Assembly: GCA_964344175.1 (NCBI GenBank)
Contig: CAYFMI010000114.1
Location: 1-10,252, forward strand
Reading direction: 5' to 3'
Origin: NIOZ-UU35 sp964344175
GTDB taxonomy: Bacteria > Chloroflexota > Anaerolineae > Anaerolineales > UBA11858
Length of the DNA stretch: 10,252 bases
Shown here: positions 5,411 to 10,252 of the stretch, in pieces
How the letters are laid out: every line of letters begins with the position of its first letter
Numbering within the stretch: the stretch's first letter is position 1
Notes under the pieces: generated by a model
Seen by the model: the letters and a program-made list of their open reading frames with translations, nothing else
Database searches by the model: none
Told to the model about the DNA's origin: nothing
Program-made: the position numbers and the translations under genes

Positions 5411-7804
5411 ATGAGCAAAATTGGAGATGCACTAAAGAACCTTTGGAGTCCTGCGGAGGAAGAAACTGTGAGCGGCAAAGAAAAGAAAAGTCGACCCCCT
5501 ACGAACGAAACATCCGTTGAAGATGTAGCTGTTGAAAGCGCAGTTGATGCTGTTCGACAGTCGGTCAAGGTGGCTGTTGAAGAGGCTGTGCGGGATGCAG
5601 TAACACAAGCCAAACCGTCCGTACAAGCCTCAATTCAGGAAGTAGTCGAAGAAGTTGAAATTGTGCAAACGCCTGTCAAAGCAGATGGTGGCAAGCAAGA
5701 GTCGCGCGAAGCTCGCCCACATGCCTTTGTTGTCATGCCTTTTGGTAAAAAGAAAGGCTTTGATGGAACGGTGATCGACTTTAATGCCATATACCAGGAT
5801 TTGATCAAGCCGGCTTTAGAAGAAGCCGGTTTTGAACCCTTCCGCGCCGATGAAGAAACCACCACCGGCGACATTCTCACCGATATGTTCCAGGAGTTAT
5901 TGCTGGCCGATTTGGCGATTTGCGATCTAAGTATCGATAATGCTAATGTGTATTACGAGTTAGGCATTCGCCATGCCTTTCGCAAACGCGGTGTAGTACA
6001 CATTCAATCGGGACGGGCTTACATGCCTTTCGACATTTTCAATGTTCGTACTATTCCCTATCATACCAACGATGAGGGCGTGCCCGATCCTGAATTCCTG
6101 GAGAAAGATATTCAGGCCATTGCTCGTGTTTGCCGCGACACCTGGGCATCCGACCAAGATGCCATTCACAGCCCGGTGTTCAACCTGTTAACTGGCCTGG
6201 AAGAACCCGATCGTAAGACCCTCCGCACGCCGCTGGCTACCGGGTTTTGGCGTGAATACAATGAGTGGAAAGAACGTGTCACCGTCGCTCAACGTCAAAA
6301 GCGTATTGGCGACATCATGCTGCTGACAGAAGAGATTAGCAACCCGTTAATCAAAGAAGAGGCCATCGATCAGGCGGGACAAGCCTTGCGCGGTATGGGT
6401 CGCCACGAATTGGCTTTGCAGCAATATCGCCAGGGTATTGAGTTGAACAGCCGAAATGCTGAATTCCGCCGTCAGGAAGCCTTTCACCTGAATCGCCTGG
6501 GGCGTGTAGACGAAGCCATTGTGAAACTGGAGAATTTGCTGCAAGTAGAACCCAGCGATACGGAGGCCATTGCATATCTGGGCCGCATTTACAAAGATAT
6601 GTGGACCGAATCATGGATGATGATTGGAGATGAGAAGAAACGCTTACAAGAAGCCTTCGATGCCTCGCATTGGCTGGTTAAATCGATCCAGACGTATCTA
6701 AAGGGTTTCTATTATGACCTTAACCAGTATTACCCGGGCATCAATGCGCTGACGCTTTCAATCATCCTCGACCATCTTGCAGAGATCTATGATGAGGGGG
6801 ATGATCCCGATGTTCAGGCAGTGCGCGATCTATTGCCAAATTTGAAGGGCACCCTGGAGCTTGCTCTGGAAAACCTGGCTAGTGATGATGCCAGCGATTA
6901 CTGGACTTTGGTCTCGTTGGCAGAATTGTTAGTGATGACCTCCGAAGATCCCAAGAGCGTCAAGCGTGCGTACAAAAAAGCCCTCACCGCCGCTCGTAAG
7001 AATATCTTCTTCTTGCAGTCTTCGATCAGCCAGCTCGAGATTTTACGGTCGCTGGCTTTACGGCCTGATTATGTTGCCGTGGGGGTGGATGTCCTCCGCG
7101 ATGAGATACGCCGAATCCGCAAAGAGCAGCCCGAAGATGAGGAAGAAACTGAAGTTGAAGAACAGGCTGTCCTCCAGGAGCGAGTTTATCTCTTCACCGG
7201 TCATAAAATTGACGTGGATGATAAAGGTGAGCGGCGCTTCCCGCCAGAGATGGAAAAAGAAGCGCGCAAGCGTATTGATGGTGTCTTGGAAAAGTACAAT
7301 ACCGGGTCCGATGATCTGGCTGTCACGGCGGGCGCGGCATGCGGCGGCGATATTATTTTTATCGAAGCCTGCTTGGAGCGCGGCATGCGCGTAGAAGTGC
7401 ATCTTCCTTATAGTGAGCCGCAATACATCAAGGCCAATGTCAGCTTTGCTGGTGACCAATGGGTAGAACGATTTTATAATTTGCGCAATCACCCCAATGT
7501 AGCCCTCAATTTTCAACTGGATCATGTCGGGAAAGCAAAATCTGGCGATGACCCCTATGAGCGCAACAATCGCTGGGCATTATATTCCTCGCTGATTCAA
7601 GGCATCGACCGTGTCCGCCTGATTGCGTTGTGGGATGGCAAAGGAGCGGCCAGCGATCACGATGGCATGCTGGTTGGTCACATGGTTGAAGAGATGCGTT
7701 TCATGGGCGGCTATGTAGAGCATCTCAATACAACTAAGTTTGATTACTGGCAGGCCGGCGGCAAAGTTGGCGCAGCATTAGATAAATTAGCCGGTCTTGA
7801 TTAA
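5411..7804 (+). CDS. DRHyd/deoxyribosyltransferase-like + TPR/TRAFs-binding + SLOG-like multidomain protein
   Basis: This 797-residue cytosolic protein has four parts. Residues 1-100 are a low-complexity, helix-prone leader starting with amphipathic MSKIGDALKNLWS. Residues 104-240 form a nucleoside-deoxyribosyltransferase-like (TIR-related) domain. It contains HAFVVMPFG, DEETTTGDI and ADLAICDLSIDNANVYYELG; E183 matches the family's catalytic Glu. Residues about 265-560 are helical, with TPRs near 320-395 and FYYDLNQYYPGIN (433-445), typical of the MAP3K TRAFs-binding (DUF4071-like) region. Residues about 590-790 are a SLOG-like Rossmann domain with LFTGH (594-598), the nucleotide-binding GAACGGDIIFIE (641-652), YERNNRW (from 716) and LIALWDG (737-743). 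DRHyd plus TPR resembles the N-terminal regulatory half of animal ASK kinases. Start ATG 5411 has GAGGAG at 5399-5404. It lies 64 nt after the SLATT gene, which probably encodes its membrane effector. Domain calls are from motif recognition; the reaction and ligand are unknown. Confidence 0.85.
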   Translation: MSKIGDALKNLWSPAEEETVSGKEKKSRPPTNETSVEDVAVESAVDAVRQSVKVAVEEAVRDAVTQAKPSVQASIQEVVEEVEIVQTPVKADGGKQESREARPHAFVVMPFGKKKGFDGTVIDFNAIYQDLIKPALEEAGFEPFRADEETTTGDILTDMFQELLLADLAICDLSIDNANVYYELGIRHAFRKRGVVHIQSGRAYMPFDIFNVRTIPYHTNDEGVPDPEFLEKDIQAIARVCRDTWASDQDAIHSPVFNLLTGLEEPDRKTLRTPLATGFWREYNEWKERVTVAQRQKRIGDIMLLTEEISNPLIKEEAIDQAGQALRGMGRHELALQQYRQGIELNSRNAEFRRQEAFHLNRLGRVDEAIVKLENLLQVEPSDTEAIAYLGRIYKDMWTESWMMIGDEKKRLQEAFDASHWLVKSIQTYLKGFYYDLNQYYPGINALTLSIILDHLAEIYDEGDDPDVQAVRDLLPNLKGTLELALENLASDDASDYWTLVSLAELLVMTSEDPKSVKRAYKKALTAARKNIFFLQSSISQLEILRSLALRPDYVAVGVDVLRDEIRRIRKEQPEDEEETEVEEQAVLQERVYLFTGHKIDVDDKGERRFPPEMEKEARKRIDGVLEKYNTGSDDLAVTAGAACGGDIIFIEACLERGMRVEVHLPYSEPQYIKANVSFAGDQWVERFYNLRNHPNVALNFQLDHVGKAKSGDDPYERNNRWALYSSLIQGIDRVRLIALWDGKGAASDHDGMLVGHMVEEMRFMGGYVEHLNTTKFDYWQAGGKVGAALDKLAGLD

Positions 7805-7829
7805 CAAACCACAACGTCCTTGAAAAACG

Positions 7830-7880
7830 TTCCGAAAATCATATGCGGGGTGCAAAGCACCCCGCATATGATTTTCGGAA
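7830..7880. terminator. 51-nt perfect inverted repeat, probable terminator after the SLATT/SLOG genes
   Basis: Positions 7830-7853 and 7857-7880 are exact reverse complements (24 bp each) around an AAA loop. The core is GC-rich (GCGGGGTGC/GCACCCCGC) and the outer stem is AT-rich. It starts 26 nt after the stop of the SLOG-like gene and ends 60 nt before the next gene. On the plus strand only TATCTTTCAT follows, a poor U-tract. On the minus strand a TTTTT run lies three bases beyond the stem. It could end transcription in either direction, act as an RNA-stabilising or RNase III-cleaved hairpin, or be a copy of a small palindromic repeat element. Confidence 0.55.
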
Positions 7881-7912
7881 TATCTTTCATCGAACTGCGT
7901 ACGTCCTAAGAT

Positions 7913-7918
7913 TATGAT
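7913..7918 (+). promoter_or_regulatory. Possible -10 element for the SpoIIAA/STAS-like gene
   Basis: TATGAT lies between the long palindrome and the downstream ATG, a five-of-six match to TATAAT. The hexamer 17 bp upstream (TCGAAC, 7890-7895) is a weak -35. If real, the small gene downstream has its own promoter after the terminator-like hairpin. Confidence 0.3.
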
Positions 7919-7940
7919 TAACGCGTAAACGGAGAGACTC

Positions 7941-8312
7941 ATGTTGGTAAAGATTGAACCCCATGATAATTACCTTTATGTGCAGCATACCTATGCGCGT
8001 TTGTCGTTAGAGGTTGCCCTGGAATTAATGAAAAAAATTGCCGCCGCTTGTGAAGAGTACAAGTTGTCGCGAGTTTTCATCGACGCCCGCGATTATGTGC
8101 GGGAAGGAAGCACACTCGACTTTTACCGTTTTTCAACTTCGCTGGCAGAGTTGGGTCTCGCAGCCGCGAAAATTGCTGTTGTCCCCAATCGGGAAAAGCT
8201 GGTCAATGAAGATGCAACTTTTATAGAGAATGTGGCCTGGAATAGGGGGCAGCGTTTCAGGTTTTTCATCAGCGAGAAAGAGGCAATGGCCTGGTTGATG
8301 GGCGATGATTGA
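7941..8312 (+). CDS. Small SpoIIAA/STAS-like fold protein
   Basis: This 123-residue soluble protein has no TM segment or signal peptide. Alternating strands and helices are seen: LYVQHTYARLSLEVALELMKK, then RVFIDARDY (strand ending in an Asp-rich turn), KIAVVPN, and finally RFRFFISEKEAMAWLMGDD. The ending, a strand followed by D/SEKEAxAWL, is typical of the SpoIIAA-like (STAS/Sec14-related) small proteins of environmental bacteria, whose functions are mostly unknown. ATG 7941 has GGAGAG at 7931-7936. It lies 136 nt after the SLOG-like gene, beyond the long inverted repeat, so it may be a separate transcript. I see no Ser/Thr site that would confirm an anti-anti-sigma role. The fold call is moderate; no function is assigned. 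Confidence 0.65.
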   Translation: MLVKIEPHDNYLYVQHTYARLSLEVALELMKKIAAACEEYKLSRVFIDARDYVREGSTLDFYRFSTSLAELGLAAAKIAVVPNREKLVNEDATFIENVAWNRGQRFRFFISEKEAMAWLMGDD

Positions 8313-8355
8313 GGCGAACTTCCCCAAAGTTGCGAGACAGAAGAGAGTGTCCCGA

Positions 8356-8715
8356 TTATTTCATATGATCGCGGAGATCATCTCGCCAGTCGAACGACGC
8401 GCCATATAAAAAACCAATGATGATAAACAGGGGGATAGCGGCAATCCCTAATATATTTCCTACATTCCCCTCGACAAAACTGGGGAGTACCAGCATCACA
8501 ATCAGGCCGAGTACAGCCCCAACATAAACGCCGCGTATTTTGTGCGGCACATCGCCAACCGCATCTTTGAAAAAATGCTCATTTTGGCGCTTTCGTCGTT
8601 GTTGTGTGGAAATTCTTTGGCTGATTTGCCTTTCTTTAATGAGGGGATCTCTGGCGCGGATCTGCTCATCGCGCAGGCGCTTCAAACGCTCTTGTTCACT
8701 TTCTGTTTTGCTCAT
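8356..8715 (-). CDS. Small two-TM membrane protein with charged N-terminal helix, unknown function
   Basis: I do not recognise a family for this 119-residue protein. Residues 1-60 are highly charged and helix-prone (ESEQERLKRLRDEQIRAR), probably cytosolic. Two hydrophobic helices follow at about 62-80 and 85-106, joined by a short loop (EGNVGN). The tail FDWRDDLRDHMK is charged, so both ends are likely cytosolic. Start ATG (8713-8715) is preceded on its strand by GGAGG (8721-8725) at 5-nt spacing. A TATAAT lies upstream at 8752-8757. The stop faces the stop of the STAS-like gene 43 nt away (convergent), with no convincing terminator hairpin between them. The pirin gene lies upstream on the same strand, 111 nt away, and could be co-transcribed. 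Confidence 0.75.
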   Translation of the reverse strand: MSKTESEQERLKRLRDEQIRARDPLIKERQISQRISTQQRRKRQNEHFFKDAVGDVPHKIRGVYVGAVLGLIVMLVLPSFVEGNVGNILGIAAIPLFIIIGFLYGASFDWRDDLRDHMK

Positions 8716-8751
8716 AACTGCCTCCGGTTGCGCGCGTTATTCGGTTGTTCC

Positions 8752-8757
8752 ATTATA
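8752..8757 (-). promoter_or_regulatory. Probable -10 element for the small two-TM protein gene
   Basis: On the minus strand this is a perfect TATAAT, 36 nt upstream of the ATG and 26 nt upstream of its GGAGG. No good TTGACA-like hexamer is seen 16-18 bp upstream, so the promoter assignment rests on the -10 alone. Confidence 0.45.
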
Positions 8758-8826
8758 CGCGGGAATTCCGGCTGCTGAATTAACGAATTTGAAAATGCAT
8801 GGGGCAGCTTTTGGGTGGGAGGCAGG

Positions 8827-9693
8827 TTATTGGACAAATGTACCATTACGCAGGTCGATAAATGCCTGCTGGATTTCTTCGGGAGTGTTCATCACAAATG
8901 GGCCATAGGGGACAATGGTTTCATGAAAGGGGGCGCCGGCCATTAGCATGAAGCGTACTCCTGTGTTGTCGTCGCTGCGCACCTGGATGAAATCGCCACC
9001 TTCGAAAATAAGCATCTTAACGGCCTGGATGGGTTTGCCCTGAGCGTTATCAGCGTTGCCGAAAAAACCTTCTCCTTCAAAGACATAGGCGATGGCGGAA
9101 TATCCCAGGGGGACAGGCAAGCGGAAGGCTGCTCCGGGGTTGAGAGATACATCCAGGTAGAGTGGTTGAGCGGCAATCTCGGTTACCGGGCCGCGCACTC
9201 CTTCATATTCTCCGGCCACCACCCGCACCCGCGCGTGCTTCCGCTCCACAATGGGAATCGCCTCAGCGTTGATTTCCTGGTAACGGGGTTGGCTCATCTT
9301 CTGCGCGGCGGGTAAATTCACCCACAATTGAAAGCCGTTGATATTCCCGCTGGGGCCGCGTTGGGGCATTTCTTCGTGCATAATGCCGCGCCCACTGGTC
9401 ATCCACTGAACATCACCGGGGCCGATGATGCCCATATTGCCCAGGCTGTCGCGGTGGCGCACGTTGCCTTCTAACATGTACGTGACGGTTTCAATGCCGC
9501 GGTGCGGATGCGTGGGAAACCCCACCGGGGGGCCTTCGATGGGGTCATTGAAGGCGAAATGATCGAAGAGCAAAAAAGGGTCGTACAGGTTAGCGCGATT
9601 AGGGCCAAAGGACCGCCGCAGCCGCACGCCAGCGCCTTCGATGACCATTTGCGGCTCGATGATTTTCTGGATGTGCCGAGGGGAGTTACTCAT
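8827..9693 (-). CDS. Pirin family protein (bicupin)
   Basis: This 288-residue pirin has two cupin domains. The N-terminal one (about 15-125) carries the expected metal ligands: H62 and H64 in THPHRGIETVTYMLEG, and H106 and E108 in SGRGIMHEEM. These correspond to the two-His, His, Glu iron site of human pirin. The C-terminal Pirin_C cupin runs about 170-285 and includes IAYVFEGEGFFGN. Bacterial pirins are often quercetin 2,3-dioxygenase-like or redox regulators; the substrate here cannot be read from sequence. Length and domain order are normal. ATG 9691-9693 has AGGAGC (9705-9710) about 11 nt away, longer than ideal spacing, but the residues right after it match the usual pirin start. A perfect extended -10 lies upstream, so it probably has its own promoter, divergent from the SUI1-like gene. 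Confidence 0.95.
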   Translation of the reverse strand: MSNSPRHIQKIIEPQMVIEGAGVRLRRSFGPNRANLYDPFLLFDHFAFNDPIEGPPVGFPTHPHRGIETVTYMLEGNVRHRDSLGNMGIIGPGDVQWMTSGRGIMHEEMPQRGPSGNINGFQLWVNLPAAQKMSQPRYQEINAEAIPIVERKHARVRVVAGEYEGVRGPVTEIAAQPLYLDVSLNPGAAFRLPVPLGYSAIAYVFEGEGFFGNADNAQGKPIQAVKMLIFEGGDFIQVRSDDNTGVRFMLMAGAPFHETIVPYGPFVMNTPEEIQQAFIDLRNGTFVQ

Positions 9694-9735
9694 GGATGAA
9701 AAAAGCTCCTGATGAAATAAGATATATTTTGTCGC

Positions 9736-9744
9736 ATTATATCA
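9736..9744 (-). promoter_or_regulatory. Extended -10 promoter element for the pirin gene
   Basis: Read on the minus strand, this is TGATATAAT, a perfect extended -10 (TGnTATAAT). The predicted transcription start is near 9729, giving a leader of about 35 nt that contains AGGAGC. No TTGACA-like -35 is obvious; extended -10 promoters often do without one. Confidence 0.55.
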
Positions 9745-9817
9745 GATCCAAGAAGATGGGATATTCGTACGCAGGTGTATCTCTTTAAATATACTCAGAA
9801 GCGGCTTTCATCTAAGG

Positions 9818-9823
9818 TATACT
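9818..9823 (+). promoter_or_regulatory. -10-like TATACT directly before the SUI1-like gene
   Basis: TATACT (five of six to consensus) ends six bases before ATG 9830. If this is the -10, the transcript would begin at or very near that ATG and be leaderless. A second TATACT sits at 9790-9795 and could instead give a short leader. No strong -35 is seen for either. Confidence 0.4.
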
Positions 9824-10171
9824 GTGGATATGACACGCGACAAACGCCCAACAGTTTGGTCTTCGGAGCACGGCGACATGCGCAAGCGTAGCGCTGCAAA
9901 AACTCCCGCTTCCGTTTCCTTGCCGCCTCAGCAGCAGACGGCTTACTTGCACCGCGAATCGAAAGGACGCGGCGGAAAGGTTGTTACGCTGGTTAAAAAT
10001 CTTATCCTTTCTGAAAAAGAGCTTAAAGCCCTAGCGAAGAAACTCAAGCGGGCGTGTGGCAGCGGGGGCACCATCAAAGATGGTGTGATCGAAATTCAGG
10101 GCGAACACCGCCAGAAGATCGCCGACACGATGCGGAAGATGGGGTATCAGGTAAAAATAGCCGGGGGTTAG
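9824..10171 (+). CDS. SUI1/eIF1-like translation factor (YciH family)
   Basis: This small basic protein has 115 residues from GTG 9824, or 113 from ATG 9830. A variable Pro/Gln-rich N-terminal extension (about 1-42) leads into the SUI1 domain: RESKGRGGKVVTLVKNL, a helix ELKALAKKLKRACGSGGT, then KDGVIEIQGEHRQKIADTM and the end GYQVKIAGG. The CGSGGT loop, DGVIEIQG strand and final GYxVKxAGG are hallmarks of bacterial and archaeal eIF1 homologues. eIF1 acts on the small ribosomal subunit in start-codon selection; the role of bacterial YciH is less clear and may concern initiation fidelity or stress. The start is ambiguous: AAGG (9814-9817) is well spaced from GTG 9824, whereas ATG 9830 would suit a leaderless message from the TATACT just upstream. 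The domain call is firm. Confidence 0.92.
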   Translation: MDMTRDKRPTVWSSEHGDMRKRSAAKTPASVSLPPQQQTAYLHRESKGRGGKVVTLVKNLILSEKELKALAKKLKRACGSGGTIKDGVIEIQGEHRQKIADTMRKMGYQVKIAGG

Positions 10172-10203
10172 TGAATAGGTATTTCTCAGGCCACAACCTA
10201 GCT

Positions 10204-10230
10204 TATAATTCATAGAGTTTGCGTAACTCT
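10204..10230 (+). promoter_or_regulatory. Possible promoter and short hairpin for a gene beyond the window
   Basis: The 81 nt after the SUI1-like stop hold no gene. A TATAAT lies at 10204-10209, and a 6-bp hairpin (AGAGTT/AACTCT around TGCGT) at 10214-10230. No convincing -35 is present. The hairpin is too weak and lacks a T-run, so a terminator is less likely than a promoter region for a downstream gene. Confidence 0.25.
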
Positions 10231-10252
10231 AATGTTCTAAAAAACCAAATTG

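Noticed and set aside
7058..7525. A 155-codon minus-strand reading frame
   Set aside because: It lies entirely antisense to the well-supported SLOG-like coding region, including its GGD motif, and has no recognisable domain.
8313..8355. Bidirectional terminator between convergent genes
   Set aside because: The only candidate stem (AACTT/AAGTT) is five base pairs with no T-run on either strand.
8540..8908. Plus-strand reading frames over the small two-TM protein gene
   Set aside because: The minus-strand gene has a GGAGG, a TATAAT and a sensible two-TM product; the plus-strand frames give irregular Cys/Arg-rich sequence that runs into the pirin gene.

Overview
The window reads as a chromosomal segment of a free-living bacterium with mid-range GC, compact gene spacing and clear GGAGG-type ribosome binding sites. 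The gene mix suggests a Chloroflexota (Anaerolineae-like) or similar signalling-rich environmental lineage: a MinD-like ATPase with a DTHPGL Walker B, orphan Cache/GAF and cyclic-nucleotide-binding proteins, SLATT and SLOG conflict domains, a bacterial SUI1 and a pirin. That assignment is inference from gene content, because no rRNA or other phylogenetic marker is present. I see no tRNA, rRNA, CRISPR array, insertion sequence or integrase.

Layout. Positions 2-8312 hold seven genes, all on the plus strand. First is the 3' part of a MinD/ParA-like ATPase, followed after 8 nt by a SAM-dependent O-methyltransferase. Next come a membrane dCache-HAMP-GAF receptor with no output domain (1244-3085) and a stand-alone cyclic-nucleotide-binding-fold protein (3104-3604). 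A two-gene module follows. One gene encodes a four-TM protein with two SLATT-type (DUF4231-like) 2TM units and a very acidic tail (3670-5346). The other encodes a 797-residue protein (5411-7804) that joins a nucleoside-deoxyribosyltransferase-like (DRHyd/TIR-related) domain, a TPR/TRAFs-binding-type region and a C-terminal SLOG-like Rossmann domain. A 51-nt perfect inverted repeat closes the module. A small SpoIIAA/STAS-like protein (7941-8312) comes next.

Positions 8356-9693 hold two minus-strand genes: a small two-TM protein with a charged N-terminus and a pirin-family cupin. A divergent intergenic region with good -10 elements separates pirin from a plus-strand SUI1/YciH-like translation factor (9824-10171). 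The last 81 nt hold a possible promoter for a gene beyond the window.

How the genes may work together. The most notable content is the SLATT + DRHyd-TPR-SLOG pair. SLATT proteins are proposed membrane (pore-like) effectors of nucleotide-centred conflict systems. SLOG domains are proposed to sense or process nucleotide-derived ligands. The DRHyd-TPR arrangement resembles the N-terminal half of animal ASK (MAP3K5-type) kinases. I infer a two-component stress, antiphage or programmed-death module in which the cytosolic protein detects or makes a nucleotide signal and the membrane protein responds. The two proteins also share a peptide, VESAVDA, encoded by different codons at all seven positions. 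The upstream receptor, CNB protein and MinD-like ATPase all lack a recognisable output domain and may form a separate regulatory group; any functional link to the SLATT/SLOG pair is conjecture.
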